Notes under the pieces: model-generated | Told to the model about the DNA's origin: nothing | Database searches by the model: none | What the model saw: only the letters and a program-made list of their open reading frames with translations | From: CAWAND01 sp963727915 | GTDB taxonomy: Bacteria > Chloroflexota > Anaerolineae > Anaerolineales > E44-bin32 | Direction of reading: 5' to 3' | NCBI GenBank assembly: GCA_963727915.1 | Contig: CAVSID010000004.1 | Location: 434,001 to 498,000, forward strand | DNA length: 64,000 nt | Shown here: one piece after another, positions 42,999-52,476 of the stretch | How positions within the stretch are numbered: the stretch's first letter is position 1 | Layout of the letters: each line of letters begins with the position of its first letter | Translations under genes and position numbers: made by a program

Positions 42999-43027
42999 AG
43001 TATATGTCAGATATGACATATTGTCAA
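42999..43027 (-). promoter_or_regulatory. HigBA promoter with operator in its spacer
   Basis: Minus strand TTGACA (43027-43022), 17 bases, TATACT (43004-42999). The perfect 8+8 palindrome ATATGTCA/TGACATAT (43002-43021) fills the spacer, so a bound repressor would block RNA polymerase directly. Confidence 0.8.
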
Positions 43028-43043
43028 TCCGCGAGGACTTTCA

Positions 43044-43167
43044 GCATAACGCCCTCGAGCTGATCGGCCGGGGCCACGAACCCCCAAGCCCCGTAGCCAA
43101 TCTGAGAATACACCATCCAGGCCAAAATGCCACCGCATCCCCGGTCCGATCCAGCGAGATGTTAGCC
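43044..43167 (-). repeat. attC 50
   Basis: Boxes GCATAAC/GTTAGCC, 124 bp. Right box matches attC 51 left box. Confidence 0.93.
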
Positions 43168-43223
43168 GGAACCTAGCTACTTATCGGGCGTGCGTCTTCG
43201 ATTTGCGTCAGGCAGTGCCGACA

Positions 43224-43649
43224 TCAAGGACCTCCGGCTGCTAGGTTGTCTAGCAACTCCATGAACTCCGCTGGGCTTAGCACTGGCACACCGAACGCTT
43301 CAAGGTAGTCGAAATGACCCTTGTCACCGGTTACGAGCGCGTCTGCATGCGCGGCCACCGCCACTTCACCGAACGGTAGATCTGAGAGATCTGGCAAATC
43401 CTTGACACCCAGTGGAGCTGCGGAGACGAGTACGCCGTTTAGCCGAATGTGATCGACTATTGCCTTTGCTTGGGATGGCTCGAATTGGAACTTCGGCCTC
43501 GCCAGGACTTCCTCGTACTCCGCAATGATCCTGTCATCAAAGGCCACGTTGATGCTCTGGGCGACGATTTGGTCGACCATTCTCGCGGGGGGATGGAAGG
43601 AAGTGAGCAGCCCAGAGACCAGGACATTGGTGTCCACGACTACGATCAA
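43224..43649 (-). CDS. PIN-domain toxin (PIN_3/COG1569 type)
   Basis: A 141-residue PIN ribonuclease: VVVDTNVLVSGLL with D6, EYEEVLARPKF with the second acidic residue, DLPFGEVAVAAHADALVTGD with the remaining Asp residues, and HFDYLEAFGVPVLSPAEFM at the end. The start is a TTG at 43649 just after the antitoxin's restored stop. It belongs to the putative toxin group that pairs with Phd-like or short antitoxins. Confidence 0.9.
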   Translation of the reverse strand: MIVVVDTNVLVSGLLTSFHPPARMVDQIVAQSINVAFDDRIIAEYEEVLARPKFQFEPSQAKAIVDHIRLNGVLVSAAPLGVKDLPDLSDLPFGEVAVAAHADALVTGDKGHFDYLEAFGVPVLSPAEFMELLDNLAAGGP

Positions 43650-43655
43650 AGCACA

Positions 43656-43942
43656 CTAACCCCTGTGAGCCGCCCGAACAGCCTCGATTTCCGCTCTGAT
43701 TTCCTCCGCGGATAGCTTATCGAGCCCTCGCTCCCTGGACTGTCGGCGAATTCAGAGAGAGCAGCAAGTGCTTTGACTTGGCTCGCGAGACGAACAAGGG
43801 ACTCGATAGTCTGTTTGGTGGCGTCGAGTACCAAGGCAATTTGCTCACCATTCTTCTCAAGGATCACTGTCCCTTCGCTCGCAAGAGTCTCTTCAAACTC
43901 GCCCGGGCGATTGCGCAAAACGCGGTATGGCAGGATTTTCAT
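43656..43942 (-). pseudogene. Phd-like antitoxin of the PIN toxin, frameshifted at the C-terminus
   Basis: ATG 43942 with GGAGG upstream. MKILPYRVLRNRPGEFEETL and EGTVILEKNGEQIALVLD form a Phd-like fold, then LVRLASQVKALAAL. An indel near 43740 moves to RQSRERGLDKLSAEEIRAEI and AVRAAHRG, the usual C-terminus, with a TAG at 43656. The uncorrected frame runs to 43646 with a basic nonsense tail that overlaps the toxin start. Confidence 0.78.
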
Positions 43943-43961
43943 ATGTGCCTCCGTAGCGAAA

Positions 43962-44008
43962 TTGTAGCATCATTCGCTACAAAGGCTATAGTACTGCGGT
44001 ACTATAGC
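43962..44008 (-). promoter_or_regulatory. Two operator palindromes upstream of the Phd/PIN module
   Basis: TTGTAGC/GCTACAA (43962-43968, 43976-43982) and GCTATAGTAC/GTACTATAGC (43985-43994, 43999-44008), both perfect, the second a 10-base stem with 4-base loop. TACAAT on the minus strand inside the first may be the -10 box. Confidence 0.65.
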
Positions 44009-44039
44009 ATGAAGACTTTCTGAAATCAAGTGGGGGTCC

Positions 44040-44163
44040 GGCTAACGCCCTCGAGCTGATCGGCCGGGGCCACGTTCCGCCTTGCCCCCGACCCGTCCTG
44101 AGCATGCAACAATCTCGCCAAATTCGCCCAGCATCCCCGGTCCGATCCAGCGAGATGTTAGAA
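44040..44163 (-). repeat. attC 51
   Basis: Boxes GGCTAAC/GTTAGAA, 124 bp. Right box matches attC 52 left box (TTCTAAC). Confidence 0.93.
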
Positions 44164-44659
44164 GGCCGCAAACCCCAACAGCAAGCACATTTTCTCCAAA
44201 CTCGGCTCTGGAAACTTCAACATTACAGGCCCCTGGCTGACCTTCAAGGGCTTCCGTTCTCTCACCTTCACCACCACAAGCCCGAACTGAGATCACCGAA
44301 GAGCGGAAGGACTCCCTCCCCACTCTTCAGCAGCGATGGCCGCCGGCCAATCTCGACACTCGGGCACGCGCCCCGCCACAGCGGTGGCCGGCAGGACTCT
44401 TTCCCCTGGATCCTGGGTGCTGCCGGACGGTCCGTGGCTCGCTCAAGATGGCACATGCCCAACTCCCAGTATTTGTGAACTGCTTCACAATCGGAGCGAG
44501 ATGGCCGACGCCTGGTGCTGCTGTTGAGACCGAGAAGGAACGGGCCGTCGAGGCGCCCCCCTTTCTTGGCGGACCTCCTTCGCCTGAGTGAGACCCTGGA
44601 CAGCATTTCGAGACCCTCATAGCGACTTGGCCAGAGACAAACCAAAGCTCTTCGCGGCC
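44164..44659. other. Cassette 51 interior without a convincing gene
   Basis: Several frames are open on both strands but none has family features or good start signals. One minus frame (44327-44620) contains GVGHLAPIVKQFTNTGSWAC, which loosely recalls LVKNFTINGNGQV of cassettes 40 and 52. The cassette may be a decayed relative or may carry a non-coding element. Confidence 0.45.
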
Positions 44660-44783
44660 TTCTAACGCCCTCGAGCTGATCGGCCTGGGTCACGCACCCT
44701 CAAGCCTCGAAGCCAATTCGAGCATACAACATCCACGCCAAACGCGCACCGCATCCCAGGTCCGATCCAGCGAGATGTTCTTC
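44660..44783 (-). repeat. attC 52 (non-canonical core)
   Basis: Left box TTCTAAC, right box GTTCTTC, 124 bp; CCTGGG/CCCAGG stem as in attC 40. Confidence 0.9.
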
Positions 44784-45240
44784 GGCCGATGAGCTACCCC
44801 ATCCCTTTCGCGCCGTCAGAGCTTGAAGTACCCAGATCCTTTCCGCCACCTGCCCATTGCCATTGATTGTGAAGTCTTTCACAAGCGGACTGGCGCCGAG
44901 CGGGATTCCGTCAATGCAATGCTGGCCCGTAAGGTGAGACTGCTCATTGCCTACGATCGTCCTCTTCAACCAGCAGTCTCAAGCTCCGGGCGGGCTCATT
45001 CGCCTGACGGATGCCGGCCCGCCTTGGTCTCTCGAGCGAAACCCCGGCAGCTCCCTTTCAAGGAACAAGCTCCGGATATCCCGAGCAGGACCAACAAGAA
45101 ACGCCAACATGCCTGCTATGGCTGCGGGCGAAATGACCCTCTGACCTGCCCAACCTCGCACCATGATCGTGCTGAGAAGACACCGTCTAAGTCAGTCAAT
45201 TCGCGTTCCAAGGAGCCAGACGGTCCCTCGGCCGAAGAAC
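44777..45240 (-). mobile_element. Cassette 52 interior: GTTCTTC-core cassette, copy 2
   Basis: Same 13-base terminal repeat as copy 1 and about the same length. The minus frame from a TTG at 44969 reads KRTIVGNEQSHLTGQHCIDG, LVKDFTINGNGQVAERIWVL and runs into attC 52; another frame (45164-44979) reads QRVISPAAIAGMLAFLV and ARDIRSLFLERELPG. Both frames are conserved with copy 1 despite many substitutions, which argues for at least past coding. No family recognised. Confidence 0.6.
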
Positions 45241-45357
45241 GCCCTCGAGCTGATGGGCCGGGGCCAACCCCCGCCATGGCTCCAGACTGTCTCGAGCATA
45301 CATCAACTCTGCCAAATTCGCCCCGCATCCCCGGTCCCATCCAGCGAGATGTTAGGC
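45234..45357 (-). repeat. attC 53 (non-canonical left box)
   Basis: Left box GAAGAAC, right box GTTAGGC, 124 bp; GGG/CCC covariant stem, nearly the same core as attC 68. Confidence 0.9.
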
Positions 45358-45363
45358 GGCGCT

Positions 45364-46579
45364 TCACTCGGAAGGCACCGACCAAAACTGGATCGTACCG
45401 CCAGACGATCCAGTCACAAGCAGGTCTCCGCCCTGCGAGAATGCCAAACCCGGAACGGGATCGCCTCCCGAGATCTGCGTTTCCCTCAGTAGTTCGGAGG
45501 ATTGAATATCCCAAATCTGAAGGTTTCCTGCTTGGTCTAGTGTGGCCAACAAGTCGCCGGATGGACTGAAAACGAGGGACATTATTGGACTCGATGTGGT
45601 TGGGATGTCGGCCACATGGGACTGCTTCTTGAGGTCCCAGAGCTCTGTAGGGTACGCTGACCCCCCGAGACTTTGGCTCGCGACCGCGACAACTGACCCT
45701 TTGGGTTGGAACGCAATGGGCCCAGCCCAACTTTCCAGGGAATTGGTGAACGTACCCAAAAGTGCCCCAGACTGAAGATCCCACACGAAAACGTGTCCGT
45801 ATTTGTCCCCGACCGCGAGGTGCGTTCCAGATGTGTCTATGGCGACACCGGTTACTTGAGGACCGAACCCGGGTTTGAATGTCAGGCGGCTCTCACCCGT
45901 GTCCACGTCGTAAACAATCACCTCACCCTCATCGACCATCGCTCCAACAGCTAGCGTCTTTGCAGTGGGATCGAGGCCGAAGACTGCGACGGTCCAATCG
46001 CGGCCAACAAAACTATGGGGAGAGGCCGGATCGAAGGGTGCGTATACAGTAGCAGAGTTCGGGGATTTCGACCTCGAGGAGACCAGATCCCTGGGATGAG
46101 AAGGCCAGTGTGGCATATTCGTTCAGGCTGGCTGTGGGACCAAGTTCAATTGGGGCGGCCAATCCGCCAAGGTCCGATACGACAAGGGCACCATTGACTT
46201 CTGCGGCTACTAATTGTGCCGGCAGGTTGAAAGCATAGATTCTGCTGGCGGGTATAGATTTGCACCCGACGCTGGTCAATTCTTGCGCGTTCTGACGTGT
46301 TATGAGCGGCCACTCCCGCGCAAGGAACCCGGCAGGGTCAGACACCTCAGTCTGGCAGGCGGGTGGAGACGTCGGTGGGATTGTGGACGTGGGCTCAGGT
46401 AGTGATGTTGAGGTTGAAGAGGGCTCAGCCGTGGGTAGCTGGGCTCTTTGAGGAGCTGGAGGGATCGGTGTGGCTACCGTCTCGGATATGGGAGGGGGGG
46501 TTAAGGAGCAGCTGCCCGCTAGGCCCCAGAGGATTGTGAGTGCGATGCATCCTGATCCAGATAGCGTAGTACTTTTCAC
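45364..46579 (-). pseudogene. WD40 beta-propeller lipoprotein, frameshifted
   Basis: ATG 46579: signal IALTILWGLAGSC (lipobox A-G-S-C), Pro/Thr linker, then PLITRQNAQELTSVG and FNLPAQLVAAEVNGALVVSD. After an indel near 46065 the frame continues FVGRDWTVAVFGLDPTAKTL, AIDTSGTHLAVGDKYGHVFV, VFSPSGDLLATLDQAGNLQI and FSQGGDLLVTGSSGGTIQFW, four clear WD40 blades ending 7 bases from attC 53. Intact length about 404 residues. Confidence 0.83.
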
Positions 46580-46601
46580 ATTAAGTCTCCTTGTCAGCGC
46601 C

Positions 46602-46725
46602 GCCTAACGCCCTCGAGCTGATCGGCCGGGGTTGCTCGCCATTTCTTTTCCCGACCGCCCCGAGCATACACCTTTGCTGCCAAATTCGCCCGCCATCCCC
46701 GGTCCGATCCAGCGAGATGTTAGGC
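46602..46725 (-). repeat. attC 54
   Basis: Boxes GCCTAAC/GTTAGGC, 124 bp; centre with TTTCTTTTCCCGACCGCC. Confidence 0.93.
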
Positions 46726-46765
46726 TGCAATCTGATGAGAGAAGACTTCCTTGGCGTGTACCGGC

Positions 46766-47462
46766 CTACCAAACGTGAGGCACGAACCTGTACCTTACCT
46801 GCGCAGCATAAGCGTCGTAGCCCGGCAGCCTCTCCCTCAATTCCTTCTCTTCCATCACGGCTCTTCTAGCAAGGAGCGCAATGAAGAGTCAGCGCGCATA
46901 CCTCGCCATACCACGATCCCAGGACCATTGGGACCGCCAGCGAGAATACCAGGATGCCAGAATACATCGGATGTCGCACCCGGCGATAGGGACCTGACGT
47001 GATCACAACCTGTGAACGATCGTCTTGAGGGCGGACAACCGCAGATGCGAAGGCATTTTCCCGGAAGGCAATGAAGATCAAATAGAAAGACCAGAGCAGA
47101 AGAAGGGTGCCGAGGGCGTGGAGCAACAACGGTACCGGTGACCAATGAAAACGTGTCGCGTCTAATGACATGAAGGCCAGCCAGAGGAAAGGAAAGACCA
47201 GGAGCACTGCGAAGAGGATCCTGTCCCATCGAGGCTGCTCAGGGCTGAACAGCGTCAAGCGTTCTTGCATCAAACCTGGGCTGTGCCTGTAGAGCCAAGC
47301 TGTGACACCAACATAGAAGCAGCAGAAGAGGGCGAGGAAGATCCATCCAGCCGCCCAGGCTGTGGTGCCGGCCGGGAGGAACAGGGCGAGGCAAAACGCG
47401 ATGAAGAAACCGACGAATTCCAGAACCTGCTTGCCTAGATCGACCTGCACGGGCACCTCCAC
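46766..47462 (-). pseudogene. Isoprenylcysteine/PEMT-type membrane methyltransferase, frameshifted
   Basis: A multi-pass membrane enzyme: FVGFFIAFCLALFLPAG, WIFLALFCCFYVGVTAWLY, the cofactor motif SGPYRRVRHPMYSGIL, then an indel near 46880 leading to LLARRAVMEEKELRERLPGY, YAAQVRYRFVPHVW and TAG at 46766. The RHPxY and E-E-x5-G-Y elements are those of ICMT/phospholipid methyltransferases using S-adenosylmethionine. The start is GTG 47462 or an internal GTG at 47450 with GGAGG before it. Confidence 0.83.
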
Positions 47463-47472
47463 TTTGATTGCC

Positions 47473-47596
47473 GCCTAACGCCCTCGAGCTGATCGGCCGG
47501 GGCCACGCACCACCCTGCCCCCGAACCACCCTGAGCATACAACAATCATGCCAAACTCGCCCCGCATCCCCGGTCCCATCCAGCGAGATGTTAGCA
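47473..47596 (-). repeat. attC 55
   Basis: Boxes GCCTAAC/GTTAGCA, 124 bp; CGG facing CCC mismatch. Right box matches attC 56 left box (TGCTAAC). Confidence 0.92.
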
Positions 47597-47643
47597 GGCC
47601 CCAATGCCGCTAGAACATGCGGCACGGTTGGTCTCGTGACGTT

Positions 47644-48121
47644 TCACGAGGCAGGACGGCCTTCGGACAGATGCTTTTCCATCTCGATCTCTTGTATCGG
47701 AAAACCACTGAGCTCTCGATCGATCGGTGCCTTTGGCGTGAAGCCCATGGCTTCGTAGAAACTTTGCGCTGACATCGCCGAGTGAAGGTATAGCCTTTTC
47801 ACGCCGGCCGCCCGCGCTGTAGCCTCGAATCTTGGCCATCAGCATTCTGCCGATGCCCCTCCTCTGCATGTCGGAAGATACAAACACATTCCGAACACGA
47901 TCCCTGTCGAGGGAGGCAACCCCGACCAGTTCATCGTCGTCAACACACACGATCATGTATTGGGAAGCTCCCGTCTCGATAAGCTTACTGGTTGTGAAAA
48001 ATGGAATTAGGGCTTCGATGGCTCCTTGCGAATACTCTTGGCTGCTCACCGTGCGCAAGGTACGGACGATGAGGCGGCTCAGAGCTTCCGCGTCCTCAGA
48101 TTGAAACTCCTTGATATCCAT
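47644..48121 (-). pseudogene. GNAT-family N-acetyltransferase, frameshifted
   Basis: ATG 48121: IKEFQSEDAEALSRLIVRTL, ALIPFFTTSKLIETGASQYM, LVGVASLDRDRVRNVFVSSD, MQRRGIGRMLMAKI (acetyl-CoA loop). One inserted base near 47830 then shifts to EATARAAGVKRLYLHSAMSA, QSFYEAMGFTPKAP and EIEMEKHLSEGRPAS with TGA at 47644. The full enzyme would be about 158 residues and complete for the family. Substrate unknown. Confidence 0.85.
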
Positions 48122-48147
48122 CTTCAACTGGTTCCTCTAGGATGGCC

Positions 48148-48271
48148 TGCTAACGCCATCGAGCTGATCGGCCGGGGCCATTCACCACCTTGGCCCAGAC
48201 ACGTCCTGAGCATACAACAATCACACCAAATTCGCCCAGCATCCCCGGTCCGATCCAGCGAGATGTTAGGC
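48148..48271 (-). repeat. attC 56
   Basis: Boxes TGCTAAC/GTTAGGC, 124 bp, standard class. Confidence 0.93.
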
Positions 48272-48276
48272 ATTTC

Positions 48277-48788
48277 TCACGGATTTGTCTTGCGAAGGTA
48301 GCGTCCCGACCAAACAGCCGAAATGCAAATGGCCAGCAAACTCGCCAGCGTGCTTGGCAAATTGACCAAGGGGAGTCGACTGACGGCGAGAAACCCCCAG
48401 AGTGCATAGGCAATGAAGTAGGTAAAGAATGCAGAGATGATAGCCATGCAAATCACAAGTAGGCGGCGCACCCTGGGCTGCGGATGCAAACCGATTTGCT
48501 GGGTTGTCACATGGAAGAGACCAGCAAGCAGCACAGCCAGCATGCCGCCAATGGCTGTAGACCAAGGAGAGATAGCCAACGCCAGGTACCCCTAGCCAGG
48601 AAGTTCTGCGAGAAGCTGCCGCCTGGGGGTGGTTCCCCGGCAACACGATGCCACAAGACGCCCCATAGGAAGGTTCCGAGTATCAAGATGAACGGAAATG
48701 CAGCGCCGGCGGCCAGCCCTGCCACACCGGCCTCCTTCACGCGGTTAGAACCGCCGCCATTCAGGAGGCTCGGTTCCTTCTGCTTCAA
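48277..48788 (-). pseudogene. Four-helix membrane protein, frameshifted
   Basis: ATG 48788 gives LLNGGGSNRVKEAGVAGLAA, helix AAFPFILILGTFLWGVLWH and a loop to about 48595. After an indel the frame continues GYLALAISPWSTAIGGMLAV, LLAGLFHVTTQQIGL, RLLVICMAIISAFFTYFIAY and LASLLAICISAVWSGRYLRK. About 170 residues with four to five helices. Family unknown. Confidence 0.6.
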
Positions 48789-48851
48789 CTGGAACTCGTG
48801 AGACAGGCAAGTGTCATTTCACTCATTCCCATGCAATGCGGGACCAGAAAT

Positions 48852-48975
48852 GCCTAACGCCCTCGAGCTGATCGGCCGGGGCCAATCACCACCCCGCCCT
48901 CAGCCCGCCTTGAGCATACAACAATCACGCCAAACTCGCCCTGCATCCCCGGTCCGATCCAGCGAGATGTTAGAT
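48852..48975 (-). repeat. attC 57
   Basis: Boxes GCCTAAC/GTTAGAT, 124 bp. Nearly identical to attC 60; right box matches attC 58 left box. Confidence 0.93.
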
Positions 48976-48998
48976 GGCAATTGGGTGTTTCCTTGATC

Positions 48999-49669
48999 TC
49001 AGCGATAGATGGAATGCCATCCTCTGTGCTCTGATTCCGCTGCCTTGGCACGAACAAACTGAGCGTCCGCGATTCTCATTGCCTTCTCCGGATCCAATGG
49101 CAATTCCGCAAAGTCATTGTGGTATAGGACTAGTCGGGCATCCGCTGGAGCGTGGCCCTGAAGATGTGCAAACCCGCTCACCGTGCGATTGTGAATTCTC
49201 TGTCCACCTTCCTGTTGCCCCCGAATTGATGATGGATTGGGACCTGGCGAGGATTTCCAGGTTCGGGAACTCCCAACAAGACAGTTTCGTCTCCGTACAT
49301 CGCGATGAGGAAGTCTTCGGGGTCTAGTGCGGCAAGACCGGCCGTCGCATCGAAGAGCACGAACAGCGCAGGATGCTGGCCCTTCGCGGGATTTCCGAAT
49401 TTGCGATTTTGCGCTATCGAACTTGCTTCTTATTCTGCTCGCCGAGGGATTAAGCACGAATGTGGAGTTCTGGCTCTTCGGCGGAGGCCAGCAACTCACG
49501 CTCAAAGTCACCGCGTTCGAGCTGCTTGATTTCTACAATGACCTCGGTTTCTAGGAGCCATATTCGGTAATCTGGCAGCCTGATCTGACCGGTAGCCGGG
49601 ATTGCTTGAAACTCAACACCACGAATCTTCACACAGCGCTTCAAAAAGCGCCTCTCACTCCGTGGGCAT
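48999..49669 (-). pseudogene. PD-(D/E)XK-like nuclease, copy 1, frameshifted
   Basis: Joining frames from ATG 49669 gives ALFEALCE, GVEFQAIPATG, then LPDYRIW ... EVIVEIKQLERGDFERELL, where P-D-x12-E-x-K (PDY, then EIK) is the PD-(D/E)XK nuclease signature. Then SASRIRSKFDSAKSQI, LFDATAGLAALDPEDFLIAM, GDETVLLGVPEPGNPRQVPI and a C-terminus ending HRGWHSIYR at 48999. Several indels break it (near 49655, 49475, 49390, 49190). It is a second copy of cassette 60. Confidence 0.72.
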
Positions 49670-49708
49670 CAACGGCTCATTCTAGGGTGCGTAGTTGTGT
49701 AAATTGCC

Positions 49709-49832
49709 ATCTAACGCCCTCGAGCTGATCGGCCGGGGCCATTCATCCCCCTGCCCCCGAACCATCCTGAGCATACAACAATCCCGCCAAATCCGTCCAG
49801 CATCCCCGGTCCGATCCAGCGAGATGTTATGC
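49709..49832 (-). repeat. attC 58
   Basis: Boxes ATCTAAC/GTTATGC, 124 bp. Right box matches attC 59 left box. Confidence 0.93.
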
Positions 49833-49838
49833 GGCAGC

Positions 49839-50252
49839 CTATGGCACATCCGCATTCGCATCACTTGGCTCGATTAGGTCCCAACGGTTTCCGTACAGGT
49901 CCTCGAAGACAGCGACTTTGCCGTAAGGCTCCACCTTGGGCTCCCTTACGAACCTGATACCTTCAGCGAGCATCTCGTCGTAGTCGCGCTTGAAATCGTC
50001 CGTGCTCAGGAACAAGAAAACGCGCCCGCCTGTTTGATTACCAACGCACGCCTCCTGCTCATTTGTCGATGCACGGGCCAAGAGAAGAGTCGTTCCGTCT
50101 GACTGCGGCGGTGCAACAACAACCCAGCGCTTGTCCTGTTCGGGCTGGTAGGTATCTTCAATTAACTCGAAGTGCAGCTTCCCGCAGAAGAAATCTATGG
50201 CTTCGTCGTAGTCCCGCACCACGAGCGCAACGTGAAGAAGTGACTGCTTCAT
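49839..50252 (-). CDS. VOC-family (glyoxalase-like) protein
   Basis: A 137-residue VOC protein from ATG 50252: LLHVALVVRDYDEAIDFFCG, RWVVVAPPQSDGTTLLLARA, GGRVFLFLSTDDFKRDYDEM and GKVAVFEDLYGNRWDLIEP, with the metal-ligand Glu in VFEDLYGNRWDLIE. The second-strand YGNRWDL motif is typical of glyoxalase-like proteins. Function is not fixed by sequence. The upstream codons to 50411 lie in attC 59. Confidence 0.9.
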   Translation of the reverse strand: MKQSLLHVALVVRDYDEAIDFFCGKLHFELIEDTYQPEQDKRWVVVAPPQSDGTTLLLARASTNEQEACVGNQTGGRVFLFLSTDDFKRDYDEMLAEGIRFVREPKVEPYGKVAVFEDLYGNRWDLIEPSDANADVP

Positions 50253-50282
50253 AGTTGTATGGGAGCCCTTCATTCTATCGCC

Positions 50283-50405
50283 GCATAACGGACACGAGGT
50301 GATCGGACCGGGGCCTGTGCCACCCTTTTCTCGATCTTCCCGATCATACAACTTCCGCTCCACACTCGCCCAGCATCCCCGGTCCGATCCAGCGAGATGT
50401 TGGGC
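50283..50405 (-). repeat. attC 59
   Basis: Boxes GCATAAC/GTTGGGC, 123 bp; left arm diverged (GGACACGAGGTGATCGGACC). Right box matches attC 60 left box. Confidence 0.88.
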
Positions 50406-50423
50406 GGCCAATAGGAGACAGGC

Positions 50424-51590
50424 CTAGTTGGCTGAGGAGACCGTCACCCAACCCACAAGCTCAATCAAGTCCCCTGAAGCGATGGTTTCCCGACTAGCAC
50501 CATCTGGGGAAAACACGCTGATTCCGGACTCTGTGACCACCGCTATCCACTCGCCGTTCGGAGCCCATTGCATTGCCCACACGGAGGGACGGGTCCCCCC
50601 GACAACACGCGTGGTCCTGCCCTTCAAGTTGTAGATCGCGACTTCCATTTCGCCTTGAATGAACGCGAGCTGGGAGCCATCAGGCGACCATGTCCAATGC
50701 TCGGTCTGGGCGACATGAACAGTTGTGAGGGAATTTGCAGACTGTCGACTGGCTCAGGCATGCAGCCTCGCCAACGAAGACACCCCACTGCTCTGAGGGT
50801 TCCCCAGAGCGGCCCTCCCCTGAAAAGAACGACAAATGTAGACCGTCAGGGGATAGCCGTGGGCGGTTGCAAATGAGTCCTGGCGGACAGGGAATTGCAG
50901 TCAGTGACGTACCGTCGGTAGGGATGTATGCGACAACATCTCCTCTGTCAGGATCGAAACAAGTAGCTAGGACCAGAGAGCCGTCACTTGAAAGGTTCGG
51001 GGCGAAGCAATCCATTGGGAGTGGGACGCTACGAAGCTTGCTGCCACTTGTCCTGAACGTGACTAGAGAGTATTGCTCAAACGGCGCGCCACATACCGTA
51101 GCTGCCAATCTCGCCGAGCGGGACCATTGGAAGGTAGAGCAATGAGGTGGATAGAGCTGCAAGTCTGCCCTCGTAGCGGTATACGGGGTCTTCAGATCCG
51201 GTAGCTAGGTTGAGAGCATATAGACCATCGGCCTTCGAGAGCAAAGCCACGGAGCCGTCAGGTGACACAGACCCTGCGAAGATGTCGCGGGCGAGTGTGT
51301 ACTGATCACCGGTGGACATGTCTCTGAGGAACAGTGTACGGATCGGGGTGTCAGCCTGGACTCCCGTGGCTGCAGTAAATGCGATGTAGGCGCCAGCCGG
51401 TGGCTGCGGGAATGAAGTCCGCGTGGGCCACTTGGTTGCGACGGGGGTTATCGTCATAGGGGGGGACAATGGGGGTGAGACAGGCAGGCCCCCCGCCGGA
51501 GACGGGCTGATCTGGCGGCTGCGGGACAGCGCATGCCAAGAGGACAAGTGGGAGTAGCAACGAGGGGAAAGCTCGCAGTTTCTTGTTCAT
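50424..51590 (-). pseudogene. Beta-propeller lipoprotein, at least three frameshifts
   Basis: ATG 51590 begins a lipoprotein signal (FPSLLLPLVLLAC, lipobox L-L-A-C). Later frames supply SFPQPPAGAYIAFTAATGVQ, AGSVSPDGSVALLSKADGLY (51077-51547), NLSSDGSLVLATCFDPDRGD, LSPDGLHLSFFSGEGRSGEP (50680-51162) and MQWAPNGEWIAVVTESGISV (50424-50648), all TolB-like blades in the right order. Breaks near 51490, 51110 and 50680. Intact length about 388 residues. Confidence 0.8.
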
Positions 51591-51622
51591 TGGACAGACT
51601 CGGTCACTTCTCCATCATGGCC

Positions 51623-51746
51623 GCCCAACGCCCTCGAGCTGATCGGCCGGGGCCAATCACCACCCCGCCCTCAGCCCGCCTTGAGCATACAACAATCACG
51701 CCAAACTCGCCCTGCATCCCCGGTCCGATCCAGCGAGATGTTAGAT
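51623..51746 (-). repeat. attC 60
   Basis: Boxes GCCCAAC/GTTAGAT, 124 bp; identical to attC 57 apart from the left box, which belongs to the neighbouring cassette. Confidence 0.93.
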
Positions 51747-51769
51747 GGCAATTGGGTGTTTCCTTGATC

Positions 51770-52437
51770 TCAGCGATAGATGGAATGCCATCCTCTGTGC
51801 TCTGATTCCGCTGCCTTGGCACGAACAAACTGAGCGTCCGCGATTCTCATTGCCTTCTCCGGATCCAATGGCAATTCCGCAAAGTCATTGTGGTATAGGA
51901 CTAGTCGGGCATCCGCTGGAGCGTGGCCCTGAAGATGTGCAAACCCGCTCACCGTGCGATTGTAACTCTTGTCCACCTTCCTGTTGCCCCCGAATTGATG
52001 ATGGATTGGGACCTGGCGAGGATTTCCAGGTTCGGGAACTCCCAACAAGACAGTTTCGTCTCCGTACATCGCGATGAGGAAGTCTTCGGGGTCTAGTGCG
52101 GCAAGACCGGCCGTCGCATCGAAGAGCACGAACAGCGCAGGATGCTGGCCCTTCGCGGAGATTCCAAATCTGCGATTTTGCGCTATCGAACTTGCTTCTT
52201 ATTCTGCTCGCCGAGGGATTAAGCACGAATGTGGAGTTTGGCTCTTCGGCGGAGGCCAGCAACTCACGCTCAAAGTCACCGCGTTCGAGCTGCTTGATTT
52301 CTACAATGACCTCGGTTTCTAGGAGCCATATTCGGTAATCTGGCAGCCTGATCTGACCGGTAGCCGGGATTGCTTGAAACTCAACACCGCGAATCTCACA
52401 CAGCGCTTCAAAAAGCGCCTCTGAACTCCGTGGGCAT
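51770..52437 (-). pseudogene. PD-(D/E)XK-like nuclease, copy 2, frameshifted
   Basis: Near-identical to the gene at 48999-49669. Here the stretch EALFEALCEIRGVEFQAIPA through EVIVEIKQLERGDFERELL and SAEEPNSTFVLNPSASRIRS is in one frame, so the N-terminal half is better preserved than in copy 1. Breaks near 52425, 52165 and 51965 remain. The two copies differ by several one-base indels, so a consensus of both gives the best protein. Confidence 0.72.
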
Positions 52438-52476
52438 CAACGGCTCATTCTAGGGTGCGTAGTTGTGTAAATTGCC

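Noticed and set aside
44327..44693. Frames of 97-141 codons in cassette 51
   Set aside because: Arg/Pro/Ser-rich composition, overlapping frames on both strands, no start signal and no family features.
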